A stretch of DNA of 64,000 nt. Origin: Zerene cesonia (Eukaryota > Arthropoda > Insecta > Lepidoptera > Pieridae). Under the pieces are notes generated by a model, which did no database searches, had not been told where the DNA came from, and saw only the letters and a program-made list of their open reading frames with translations. Where the stretch lies: the NCBI RefSeq assembly GCF_012273895.1, contig NC_052118.1:3557696-3621695 (forward strand), in the 5' to 3' direction. Below are positions 47,501-58,225 of the stretch, one piece after another (the stretch's first letter is position 1; each line of letters starts with the position of its first letter). The translations under genes were made by a program, and so were the position numbers.

Positions 47501-50500
47501 ACGATACATCACGGCCAATGCAACGGCTCACTAAAGATGGCCATACTACGCCATATTCTTGATATTTTTTAATTTTTTTTTGTTAGTCTTACGTAGTTAG
47601 AATTATACACGAGACGGATATCTTATTGATATCAAGACCTTGAATATAATTCACTACTATCGAACGTTTATAATATAAACTATTGCTATTGCAAATAGCA
47701 TAAAACCTTAAATACTCATAGGTTTTTTGTTTTTAACACATTATATATTTTTATTAACCAAGCATTTATATACTTATATTGTATAGCAACCTCGTCTAAA
47801 CTCTTTATACTGACCTAATGGGTACTATTTAAAAGTTAAGTAAAACTTATATAATGCACTAATTACTCACATAACACAGTACATGTTTAATACAAAAAAT
47901 AACTTCAAAAAGTGATTGAACGACTGAAAGACTGTGAATTCAAAGTTATTAACATAATTTTTTTATTACATTTTTATGCTAATGACAGACCAAATAAAAT
48001 AAACAGTTATTTATGTGCAAGATGGTTTTCTAAGTAAGTCATAGTTTTGAAATGACATTTGAATCTTAAAAGTCCTGGGCGTTCCTATTCTTATTTGGAT
48101 TGCATAAAACATGTATTGTCCATATAAGTAATATATATATATATTAAACAATAAAAAATACTCACAGCAGACAGTCCAGGTTTGCCAACGTTGGCAGCTT
48201 TCTTGGCAACTTCCACTAGAATTTCAGGTTTAGCTGGTACTCCGGTGGCCTGTTCCTCTCTCAGCCGTTTCAACCCCTCACCAACAACCTCCCAACTTGG
48301 ATCGTCTTTATCCGTCACGTCCGAACATAATTCTATTATATTCGTCAAAGACGACGCTGATAACCTGATAGATTGTAAAAAAATAATGGAAGAAAATAAA
48401 ACACAGAAGAAAAATAAAAAAAAAACAAAAAATTTGCATTATGGGATGTTCATATATATATTCTATAAAAGTAATCTCGATACATTTAATACAATGTGCA
48501 TGCATGAATTGGGTTACACAAAAGCAGAACAAGCGACAGATATCACATTGACAAAGATATATGATAGGGACCTCGTGTGAATCTGCAAAATGTTATAAGA
48601 GAAAAAAATTTAAAATTCTCTAAATACTTTTGTTGCATTGGTGTACGTCGATCTCCCGTTTCGACTTGTTCCTCCATCATTTGGTCAAATTTGAGCATAT
48701 CGGCTGCGGCTGCGCGAATTTTTCCTTTCACGTCTTCATCTGAAAATAAGAAATTTAACGGTTATTAAAGCAGTGGTGGCTCAGAAAGCAGAGGTGGCTC
48801 AGAAAGCAGTGGTGGCTCAGTTGTGAGAAACTCGGACTTCAAAATTGATAAGACGAGGTTCGAGACCGGGGCGAGCGTGCCGGAAATAAATTGATTTTTC
48901 AATTTATCTGTACATGTGGATAACATCACCACTGCTTAAACGGTGAAGGAAAACATTGTGAGGAAACCGGCATGTCCAAGAATCAAAAAGTTCGACGACA
49001 TGCGACATCTGCCAACCCGCACTTGGCCAGCGTGATGGATTATGGCCTAAACCCTCACAGAAGGCCTGTGTCCCAGCAGTGTGAACATATATGGGCTGAT
49101 GATGATGATGATGATATAATTACAATAAATATTATGCAGTAAATAAAACTCTAATCACCTTGATAAGAATAACAATTGCAGAAAGCTTCTAGAAGCCTCT
49201 CGAGCAATTTGACCCGCTTAGCGTGTCCGAACACGACGAGCTGCGACCACGCCTCCGCCAAACGGTCGCCGGCGCCACCCACTTCTAGCGTCCTTATTAT
49301 CTACGGGATAAGGTACAATTTTGAATAAACTTTGATAGATAGATTGAGAGAACTTTTTAAATAATTGCTTTGGAAATTCATTCGAATAGAAGTGATTCAG
49401 ATGTGCTTCTCAATTTCCAACATATTTATTAGCCTTATTAGACCGACGCAACTTTTTTCTTTAACCTTCGCTCTTATTGGTTGTATGGAGATGTTATATA
49501 ACGAATACAAAAAACTTAATTAAAAATTACCTCTTCCATCACCGAAGGTTCCGGCACATAAATATTCGGTATTAACGTATCCAGAAGCTGAGTAGTTCTT
49601 TCAAATGGCGCGTGTCTGTAAATGAAATTGTCATTTTCTAAATTAAGTTTTCTGTAAGTCTATCCATACCATCGTTCCTTTTTTTCTTGATTATTAAAAT
49701 TGCTGGATTTATTTGGACGAAATTGTTATATTGTGCAAGTTTATAAGCTCGTTTAGGTTCGAAAGCTATATCCTTATTATTCCCAGTGATTTATTCTTAA
49801 TTTCGATCCAACCAATTTCACTGGCATTTGTTATGTAGAAAGATTAAGGTTTCAATTACAAAAAAACTTTTACTAAATAAAATAAAAATATATTTCTCAC
49901 CTGCAAGCAACGGTAACAAAATGTCTATAGTAAATGCTTTCCTTGTATGCGTCTCCAACCAACTTATAATTATCGTCTTTCATTAGTAGCGCGTGTACCC
50001 GCTCTGCTAAAGTAATGTCCTGTAGGGTAAGGACATGTGTGTTAGTTTATTGTATGTATATTATTTTGAAATCTACACTAGTCCATAAATAATACACAAC
50101 TGAAGATATCGTTAGTTTGAACGCGCTAAACTCAGGAACTGCTGGGTCAATTCAAAAATTCTTTCACCGTTATGGGCTTTATATGCACTACGAGCGAAAC
50201 CGAGGTACACCGCTAGTGCTTAATATCTAAGCTTCATATTTGTATAATGTGAATGCACAAGCTAGTCATTATCACACTATCACACTAATATTATAAATTT
50301 GAAAGTTTGTTTGGATGTTTGTCCGTCACTCATTCTGAAGCTACTGAACGGATTTTGATGTAATTTTCACAAATACTGAAATAATTTTTTAAATCGGAAC
50401 AGGAGTTTCTGAGATTAGTGCGTTCAAACAAACAAACTCTTCAGCTTTATAAGATATTAGTATAGATAATATATATGTTTATTTTTTTATATTGTATAGT

Positions 50501-53500
50501 ATTGCTCTTACCTGCAAATGTTCACTGCACACCCCCATAGCCGTAATAAAGAAGTGTGTGTCCGAAATATCGGATGGCTCCAGAGTAGCTCTGCTTTCTA
50601 GGTCGCTCAGTATTGTTGATAGGATATCTATGCGTGGGCCTCCTGTAAACGTTTAAATAAAGTGTGAACATACTATATTTGTACAAAGAGAACCATTTAA
50701 TTTCATATCTACAGAACTTGTTAGCTCGGTTGATAAGGCTAGGTTATAGAGTGATCCAAATTGGAGCAAACAATGAAAAAAACACTCTATATAAATGATG
50801 ATAGCATTATATAGATTTGTTGCCATAAAGTCAGTATGATCTTTGTTGAAATTTGGTTTGCACGTTAAGGTTAGATAGTAGTCTATTTGCTATTACATAC
50901 TTAAATTATGAAACGATAAAGACTTTTTAAATAAGTTTTTATTCAAAATAACGCAACTGTAATCCTGTCTAGCTATTAAAATAAAACTTTTAAGCTTTAT
51001 ATACACATAAAATAGATTTTTTTATATATGTACTTACGTTCTTTGCAGAACAAGCACAATAGATGATAATACGCGCCGAGACCGGGTTGAATATTCAATT
51101 TTCTCATCTCGCTGACAATTTGTAACGCGAAGGTTTGCAATGCTTTGCCGCCGCCCCAGGCCGATATCGACTTCAGACACGAGATCAATGTGTCATTGTT
51201 TGGTGTGAGGCCCTGTAAATGATCAGACAATGCATACAATAAACATAACATGCATATCTGGTTTATATCTATAACTAGCGCTATATGTATTCGAGAATGG
51301 TACCGAGGTACCAAGGAGCCTATGTGCTTATTCAGACTGTAATGTAACTCTGTATCTTATACAATTCGAGTTTTTCGAGTAACGGTTTTTTTTAATATCA
51401 GTTGCTTTTTTAATATTAGTAGAATTATTCGGAGTTAGAATTATGGAATATCAAACAATATGAAATGATGCGCTATGCAAAAAAAAGTTTTTAATTATTA
51501 CTTTTCAATCTTGCTCGGTTTTTTTTTTAATCAGAAAATTTATCGGGATTCTACGTAACATTTTTTTTTAATTTACTGCGCGCCGCGACCGTTAATTTTA
51601 ATATATGTATATGCTAAGCTACCTGTTCATTCATTTGTGCCAGAAGAGATTTCATTGCTTCGATGCGTAAAGCAGTTCCCTCTTTCAAGAACCCAACACA
51701 GCTTAGCAAAGAATTGTAAACATCTGTGGACAGAGGGATGCCATTTTCAATCGCTTCCTGTGCTAGAGCGTGCGCACGTTCAGCCTGAAATAAGAAAAAA
51801 ATAAATTAAAAACAAACAAATAGGCACGAATTAATTAAATTTCGTCAATAGATGAGCGAATGTTCAAAATTTTATCAGTAAGTGTGTTTTGTTAAAAAAA
51901 AATATTTGTTGTGTTAAATTACCTGATAATACTTCGCCATTCCTTGAATCAGTGTACAGTAAGCTTCTGGTGTTTTAGGTTCCATCGCAGCAAAAATTTT
52001 GTCAGCAAGTCCGCCTAACCTGTAAAGGTAACATTTTTAACATCATCACTTTACAATACAAAATAAAAAAAAAAAAAACGCCAGTAACAGTTGACCTACT
52101 CGCTTTTATGAAAAGTTGGTTAGTGAGAATTATGCGAAATTCATCTGCTCCGTATCCCACAAGAAAACATATTGTTACAAATACATATTTTGCAAAGCTA
52201 AATTTGTTATCTGAGTCTCATTTTACCTCCACGTTGCAGCTTGTCTCTCGCGAGTGGCCGCAGCGAACCACCTTTCCTCCAGCCATTCAGCCGCAATCGG
52301 CTCTTTTTCGTTGTAAAAACAAAGCAATTGCAAAAGGGCAAGCTTCAGCTCATCTTTGACACCTTCCGAACCACCTAGCAGTTGGTAAACCTTGACCGCA
52401 TCATCTAGGAGGGCATTGTTGATGGTATATATGAGATCTTCTTCGGTTACCTGAAAAAAAAAATTAAGATAATTTGAGACAGTTTTTTTTTAAATCAAAT
52501 TTACATATCAACAACTTATTGATTTTCATTTCTAATACGAATAAAAAAAGATAAAAATTACCTTGCTCTCGTCATTATAGATAGGCCTCGGGGCATAAGC
52601 CTCTATCTCGGGATCCGCGTTAACGTATGGAGTTTTCATCTTCAAAGGTGGATCCCATTCTCTTGTAGTGAACAAAGTGGCATGTTCATCTCTTATCCAT
52701 GCGGCCGCCTTGCGCCCCGCCTCCGCTGATAGCGCATACGCCCGCTTACGATAATTCGACTGGGGTATGAGGAACGGATCGTCATGATACCTGTAAATAA
52801 TTTCAAATAAAAAAATAAGAATAATGGAACGTTTAAAATAATTGCCGAATAAAAAATAGACAATTACTCGGTATGCGAAAATATTTAAGTTCAATCCTTT
52901 GAGCCTCCATCACTGGTTCAAAGAAGACTTCGCAGCGCAGTTCCAATACCAAATGTGCATGCAGACGATGAAATAGGTCAGCAGTCCCCCCACCCCTCCC
53001 ACCTAATAGGGATACGCCCAATATGGCGGATGCGCAGTTGCATACAAGTTGCAGGATTCGCAGCTGTATTGATTGCCGCATCGCAATATTATATTGCAGC
53101 TATTGAATTCAAAATGGCGGATTGCAGATAGCAAGAAAATGAGTCAAATAATACTACAATCAAAAATTAAATTTCAATATGCATGTATTAGAAACAAAAT
53201 GCGGTGTTTAAAATTATATTTAGATCATATCAACGAAAGGAGAATCAAAATAAAATTAACGATTTGAATTTTCAGGACGTAAACTCTGATTCCGTTATAG
53301 GTAATGTTATCTTTTTAGATAGGATTTCAGGTATAAGTTTCAGCATTAAACAAATTGCTTGCCATTATAAATATAGACTCTTTAAAATGGTAGATTGCAA
53401 ACAAAATACCCAAATGGGTCGCCTTCAAATAAAATATTTTCTATGATATCCAGTATGTACTGAATATATCACCAGGAACAAAAAGTCTTCTACTATATCA

Positions 53501-56500
53501 AACGTTGTCATAATGAATTATACAAAAGATGTCAACAGACGAAAGTAAAAAAAAAACAGTTATAAGCACGCCAGCATCACGCAATTGAATCAACAGGCTA
53601 TCAAAATAAACCCTAGTGATTGCAACAGGTGTTTTCTATTTCAAAAGGGGTACGCCCAATAAGCCGCCATATTGCAGTTGCACCATAATTGAGATTTTAT
53701 TCGAATTGCTTGCTCTCCAAAAGAACGTTACAATAAATCAGGTTATTAATACGTATGTTAATAAAGTTTAATGCAATAATTTAATATCCGGAAAATATAG
53801 GTTAAAAAATGTTTAAGTGTATATAATATATATAAAATATTTCTCACCTATAAAGACAGGACGATGCACAATTGCAGCAAAACTCTAAAAAATATTTATA
53901 TACTTTAAATGATTACTTGATTATTGAGACTTTATTGATTTTATGGAGCTTTGAAAGTAGAGAGGTCTGTCCACTTGCAAGGACTAGCGAAAAGTGTCGT
54001 CCTAGGTTCGCTGCAGTTAACTGCATAACCCTTCCCCTGTCCCCCCGCACGATGGTTGGACCCTATTGCGCAGTTGCAGATTTATTGAATATCAGGTCAA
54101 ATAGGTCACAGGTAAATCTAGGATATGATAGCCACTGCAACCCCCCGAGCCCCTCGTGTACTACTTCTCTACAAGGCAACAAGATGGCGGAAACGAAGTT
54201 ACGAAATAGCAGTCAATAGTAGACCACAAAGAATGGTAAGAAGAAAATGGGTTTCGATACAGGAATGTTGCAAAGTAAATCATGTTAGAAAACTTCTAAA
54301 ATGTCACTATTTTAAATTGTAAAATATCTCGCTGCATCCCCCCCCCCCCGCCAGTGAGATACGCTGCGCAGATGCAATTTTATTGATTTCAAATAGGTTA
54401 TAGATAAATCTAGGACATAAAATAGCTTGTACAACCCCCTCGTCCCCTCGTGTCGTTGTCGTCAAACAATATGGCGGAAGCAAAATTATGAATTTATGGT
54501 ACATAATTAATTATAGAGATCGGTCAGAAGAGGGCATGAAATAGAAATAGCTATATTGCAAAGTAGAGTATACGTGAAAATTATAGACACCGATTAAAAT
54601 GTGATTGTGAGATATTATATATATTATAAACTTGACGTTGCATAGGCATGGATAAGTAGGAGGACCAATTGGAATGGCTGCCATGATGAAGATTTATTGG
54701 ATATTAGTTTTAATAGGTCATAGATAAACCTAGAATGTATCTAACTAGAATGAATACTTTACCCTTTCCAGTGGTTGCTAGGCCCTTTTTCCTTTCCCGT
54801 CGTGAAATATAATAATACGAATATTTGGGTAATTTCGAAGAATGCCACAGATTTCGAAAATCGCGAAGTACATACATATGTAAAATCTTTAAGCAACTAA
54901 CATAAGCAATACCGTTAGGCTTTGAAAAATGCGACGCGTTATCCTCCCCGCTACTGAGACACCTGTTGCGCAGATGCAAATTTATTGAATGATACTTCAA
55001 ATAGGTCATAGGTAAATCTAGGGCCGAGGAAGTTACCCCCACCCTAGCAATCACCGCACCCTCCCCTCCTACGCTCCATCGTGTATTTCTATATGAAAAG
55101 GCTCAACAAGATGGCGGAATCAAATGATGAAATATTAGTAGCTGTATATAACATCTACCTAAATAAATTGATTATTTTTCGTCATCAATACGATAAGCTG
55201 CGCAGATGCTTGAATACATATTAGTTCAAATAGGCCTTATATAAACCTAGAATATAACGGATCTAGCAACCACCGCTCCCTCCCGCGCTCGCTAGTGTCT
55301 TTTTTACAAATAGACGCAACAAGATGGCGGAATCGAGATTATAGATTTATCTCTTCGTGTATGTACAAAATAATAGAACATTTCCGTTTTCTATTCACAC
55401 TCTAAGAGTGTTTAAAAAATTACAAGCGATTTTCGAAAAATGTCGTATTTTTAAATCCAATATATCTACCAGTACTAACTAAACATCTGTGTCTGTGTGA
55501 AGTGTGAATAAGTGTCTGGAAGAAATCGCTCTAAGCGATAAGACCGCCCATTGTGCCTAGATGTAAGTTTTATTTGTCTCCTTTCTTTGTCTTTAATGTT
55601 AATTAAGTGCACAATAAAGAATAAATAAATAAATAAAATAAATAAATAAATAAACATCGCAAAAATTTTACTGTATGGTTTCCTACACAGACTTTCGAAA
55701 TTTTCTTGTAATCTGTCTCTATGTGGTATGTTTTAATAAGGTGGAAGAAGAGTAGTTAGCAAGAGGTATCTACGAATAATACACTTCATACAGGTACATG
55801 GCTCATCGATAGTGCAACCAGCGTAGAAACAGATCAGGTGAATTGGAGTAATTTAAGGTAAGGTAATTTAAGGTAACTATTAAGGTTGTGGTGTAAAAAA
55901 TGACGCTCATAAAAAGATACACAAGATTGTCAAATTCATTAGCAGACAATGTTAACACAATTGAAGAGAGAAAACCAGAATACATAAGAAACAACGAGAC
56001 TGTGCCAGATTATTTATAACTTTTTAAAAATACTGAAACTTAGATGGCTTATACGTATTCATTATAAGAATTTAAATGAATTCCCAACTGCTAACGCTTA
56101 AATGCTAGCAAAAAGATGTATTAAATTAGAAAGTAACAAAAAACAGAGTTGATGGTTTTCCGATATTTGTAACACGTAATTTGAAAAAGTAAGGAGTTCT
56201 TTTGGATTTAACGTGTTTCCTATAGAAATATGATTTAGATTTATTAGGAATGAACAATGTCGAAATTAAGTCTAATTAGCGGCAAACCGTGGCGAATGAA
56301 ACCATGGAAACACATCTAGTGATACATAAATTAATTATTGAATCTTCAATTACTATCACTTAAGCACCATGAATAGGGGCTGCTGCGCAGTTGCCGATTT
56401 ATTGAATTTAGTTTCTATAGGTCAAAGGTGAACCTAGATGTTAGGATGGCCGCTGAAACTACCTCCACCCGCCCCCTGCCGCCATTTTAGCGACTCAACG

Positions 56501-58225
56501 AAATGGCGCAATCGTAATGGCCGATATAGGTTGTATCTTTTATATGATATTTTATCGAAAGTACATAAAATACGTAAATGAAAACTATAATCTATTCTAA
56601 AACAAAGGATACAATTGCTTTGCACGCATGATACATAAATAGAAAAACAGTCTTTATGTTAAATCAGACAATAATTTATCTAAATAAAACTATTGACAAT
56701 AATATAATACCATCATTGACAAGTTTTCGCAAACTTCAAATTTTTGTTCTCATTCTCTATTAGATAAGAAACAATATTTCGCAAATAATAAATGAGAAGT
56801 TAATTTTAATGGATATGCTGAAACACTCTATACATCATCTACTATACTATTACATATCCTAGTAATATGGAAATGTCTCATAAGATGTACAAAGACTTTT
56901 TGTGTTTTAAACCCTTGTTACATCTATTTGCTGCAAACTGCAGCACTAATAGCCAGTCTAGTGAGTTAGAAGAAAATTTTGAACAATAAGTATATACAAC
57001 ATTTTAATTTGATGAAATAAAATGAAGCTAATTGAGGGTAGGCAATTATCAAATATACTTTTGTTGACTTTAAAATATAAAAGATGGATACAAAAGCTAT
57101 GCAACAAAATATTAAACATCTTATTTAATGAAAACCTTTAATATATAGAGACGAAAATAGCATCAACTTAAATTATGAAATGCAATGGTGTATAACTATT
57201 AGAAAATCTTAACAAAATAATAAGGAAAAAATGTATCAATGTTGGAGAAATTAATGTAATTTTTTAAAAATTTAATTTAATATATTTCTCAAACAAAATT
57301 GAATGATATTATCTATATCAATACTAATACTATACACAGACATATATCTGTACAGAAACAGATTGTCAAATGAAATTAATATACGGCAAAAAGAAATGTG
57401 TTATTAGGTTTCTTTAAAAATTAATTATTTTTTAATTGTTTAGTTATTAAGTTGAAAGCACCATTATAGGTTATGATAATATTAAGAAACGAGTCTGTGA
57501 CTCCGAGCAACAAGTGTTTGATTTAGGTTGGGAGCCTATTGGATTAATATTAATATTAAAGTATAATAAATTATATCGTTTATCTCCTCAAACAATATAA
57601 ATAAATTATAAAATAAAAATTATGAAATTATGTAAATTTTCGGAGGCCACACCCTACGCTATATTTAGACAAACTCACTGTTTTAAAAAAAGCAATAAAC
57701 GAAAAAACATATTCGCAACTAGCAAAAAGTACATTTTTCAGCCAAAATTCAGGTTTGTTTAAATTAAGAATGTGATTTACTTACTTGTAATGTGGAGCTG
57801 TAGGATCCACACCGACTGTCGCAGCTAACGCCTGAAGAATGTCCGTGGGCCCGCGGGGGATGCGCGGCGGCGGCGAAATACCGTCTATTGATTTTCCGCC
57901 CACAGGTAGTTTTTGCCCCTCCAAGGTTGACAAAGATCGGAAAATGCGAGCCAATCTGGCTACTTGCCTTTAAAACAAATTATTAAGATATTATGTAGAA
58001 GTAGACTGTATTATCTGAGTTAATCTTAAATAGTAACAGATACACATTTTTTTAAATTAAGATTTTATTTATAATTACAATTCATTACTGAAAAACGTTC
58101 CAAAAGTATAAAGAATATTACAGTAAAGTTACATATTATCAGCTTTAATAGTAAATCTAATATTAATTTGTAAAAAGAAAAAATTAAAAAAATATTTACC
58201 TTTGTATTGTTATATTTGAATACAT
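41524..58225 (-). CDS. PTCD3: PTCD3 / mS39, mitochondrial small-subunit PPR protein
   Basis: Pentatricopeptide protein of the mitochondrial small ribosomal subunit, needed for mitochondrial translation. Fifteen exons (high to low): 58200-58225, 57785-57967, 52562-52790, 52227-52450, 51923-52019, 51623-51784, 51038-51212, 50512-50642, 49901-50019, 49531-49615, 49159-49300, 48628-48739, 48166-48364, 41931-42112 and 41524-41596. All junctions are GT/AG, phases agree, and the total is 712 aa (human 689). The N terminus MYSNITIQRQVARLARIFRS is a basic amphipathic mitochondrial presequence. Then come DPTAPHYKYHDDPFLIPQSN and SAEAGRKAAAWIRDEHATLF, family hallmarks, helical PPR repeats such as YNSLLSCVGFLKEGTALRIE and GLTPNNDTLISCLKSISAWG, and the acidic Ser/Asp tail SSSSSGSDSDTSDED. 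Two introns are unusual: intron 2 (52791-57784) and intron 14-side (42113-48165) carry the two repeat arrays described below. Confidence 0.94.
42379..42457 (-). ncRNA. MicroRNA-like hairpin unit 1
   Basis: Outer stem GUAUG/CAUAC is perfect, then CAUC/GAUG, and the main stem GUGAGCCGU/AUGGCUCAC with one G-U. Length 79. Confidence 0.55.
42611..42696 (-). ncRNA. MicroRNA-like hairpin unit 2
   Basis: Outer stem GUUUG/CAAAC replaces GUAUG/CAUAC of other units. The inner stem has GUGAG/CUCAC, a two-base internal loop (AA against GG), then UUGCAUUGG/CCAAUGUAA. Length 86 with a long AU-rich loop. Confidence 0.55.
43326..43404 (-). ncRNA. MicroRNA-like hairpin unit 3
   Basis: Outer stem AUAGAC/GUCUAU is unique to this unit. 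The main stem has one C-A mismatch (GCGAGCC/GGCUCAC). In the terminal part UGC/GCA pair as Watson-Crick. A more decayed copy lies just left at 43215-43300. Confidence 0.45.
43567..43653 (-). ncRNA. MicroRNA-like hairpin unit 4 (GGGCC subtype)
   Basis: Main stem GUGGGCCGUUG/CAAUGGCCCAC: both strands changed relative to the GUGAGCC subtype, a compensatory pair. Outer stem GUGU/ACAC. Length 87. Confidence 0.55.
44245..44323 (-). ncRNA. MicroRNA-like hairpin unit 5
   Basis: Main stem as in unit 1. The outer stem GUGUG/CAUGC closes with two wobble pairs only on the minus strand. Length 79. Confidence 0.55.
44524..44612 (-). ncRNA. MicroRNA-like hairpin unit 6, best stem (GGGCC subtype)
   Basis: Outer stem GUAUAUGG/CCAUAUAC is perfect over 8 bp. 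The main stem GUGGGCCGUUGCAUU pairs with AAUGCAAUGGCCCAC over 15 bp with a single G-U, followed by GGCU/AGCC across a 3-base bulge. The loop is AU-rich. Length 89. It may be closest to the ancestral form. Confidence 0.65.
44827..44906 (-). ncRNA. MicroRNA-like hairpin unit 7
   Basis: GUGAGCC subtype; outer GUAUG/CAUAC perfect; small changes in the loop (GACACATC on the plus strand). Confidence 0.55.
45192..45270 (-). ncRNA. MicroRNA-like hairpin unit 8
   Basis: The 5' arm reads GUGAGAAAUUGC instead of GUGAGCCGUUGC, opening an internal loop beside GUGAG/CUCAC. Like unit 2 it lost the GCC pairing. Length 79. Confidence 0.45.
45676..45754 (-). ncRNA. MicroRNA-like hairpin unit 9
   Basis: GUGAGCC subtype, 79 bases; outer GUGUG/CAUAC uses a G-U on the minus strand. 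The flank to its left on the plus strand (CCTCCGATTTGTTGAAGACG) resembles that of units 11 and 13. Confidence 0.55.
46084..46162 (-). ncRNA. MicroRNA-like hairpin unit 10
   Basis: Hairpin sequence nearly identical to unit 9; flank CATCCAATTTGTTGAGATCG shared with unit 12. Confidence 0.55.
46565..46643 (-). ncRNA. MicroRNA-like hairpin unit 11
   Basis: Differs from unit 9 mainly in the loop (GATGCAGCACGG on the plus strand) and one base in the outer part; the main stem is intact. Confidence 0.55.
47044..47122 (-). ncRNA. MicroRNA-like hairpin unit 12
   Basis: Same hairpin as unit 10 as far as read, 960 bases away, with a matching flank; product of the two-unit block duplication. Confidence 0.55.
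47468..47546 (-). ncRNA. MicroRNA-like hairpin unit 13
   Basis: GUGAGCC subtype; outer GUAUG/CAUGC pairs with one wobble on the minus strand. It is the first unit in the host transcript direction. Confidence 0.55.
48771..49116 (+). repeat. tRNA-derived lepidopteran SINE with triplicated 5' end
   Basis: The element has an A-box-like GGTGGCTCAGTTGTGAG, a B box GGTTCGAGACC at 48857-48867, a body with 'GGATTATGGCCTAAACCCTC', and a (GAT)n end near 49097-49116. The first 18 bases occur as CAGTGGTGGCTCAGAAAG, CAGAGGTGGCTCAGAAAG and CAGTGGTGGCTCAG in tandem. It sits in the PTCD3 intron between exons 49159-49300 and 48628-48739, antisense to the gene. Confidence 0.85.
50268..50470 (+). repeat. Composite retroelement tail in a PTCD3 intron
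   Basis: 'AATATTATAAATTTGAAAGT' and 'CTACTGAACGGATTTTGATG' are followed by 'TGAAATAATTTTTTAAATCG', 'GAGATTAGTGCGTTCAAACA' and 'CTCTTCAGCTTTATAAGATA'. The second half matches 17511-17660 and 20759-20935. Confidence 0.6.
52985..56530 (+). repeat. Diverged array of a cassette with TGCGCAG and ATGGCGG motifs in PTCD3 intron 2
   Basis: Six to eight irregular copies, near 52985, 53640, 53990, 54330, 54650, 54940, 55190 and 56380. A typical copy runs TGCGCAGATGCAAATTTATT, then TCAAATAGGTCATAGGTAAA, TCTAGG, a C-rich stretch (CCCTCCCCTCG-like), and AACAAGATGGCGGAA. ATGGCGG occurs at 53023, 53114, 54184, 54471, 55111 and 55324, and in reverse at 53664 and 56479. No coding frame runs through the copies. 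Confidence 0.7.
55495..55657 (+). repeat. LINE 3' tail with (TAAA)n end
   Basis: 'GTCTGGAAGAAATCGCTCTA', 'AGCGATAAGACCGCCCATTG', 'GTGCACAATAAAGAATAAAT' and a (TAAA)n run to about 55654. Same family as 17279-17400. Confidence 0.7.

Larger units (their letters stand above)
42300..47560 (-). repeat. Array of 13 hairpin units plus decayed units in PTCD3's penultimate intron
   Basis: At least 13 good copies of a 79-89 base inverted-repeat unit lie within 5.2 kb. Decayed remnants sit between them near 43215-43300, 45425-45480, 45815-45870, 46290-46350, 46785-46850 and 47226-47270. Spacing is about 230-930 bases, settling at 408-481 bases in the right half. The flanks of units 9, 11 and 13 resemble each other, as do those of units 10 and 12, so a two-unit block was duplicated. 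The hairpin is conserved while the spacers drift. The sense is that of the host gene, as argued in the findings. I know no named family with this sequence and cannot search databases. Confidence 0.8.

Noticed and set aside
42300..47560. CRISPR-like repeat-spacer array
   Set aside because: The sequence is eukaryotic nuclear DNA, units are 79-89 bases with irregular spacers of hundreds of bases, and no cas-type gene is present.
48182..48580. Plus-strand 132-residue frame
   Set aside because: It overlaps a PTCD3 exon in antisense and then AT-rich intron.
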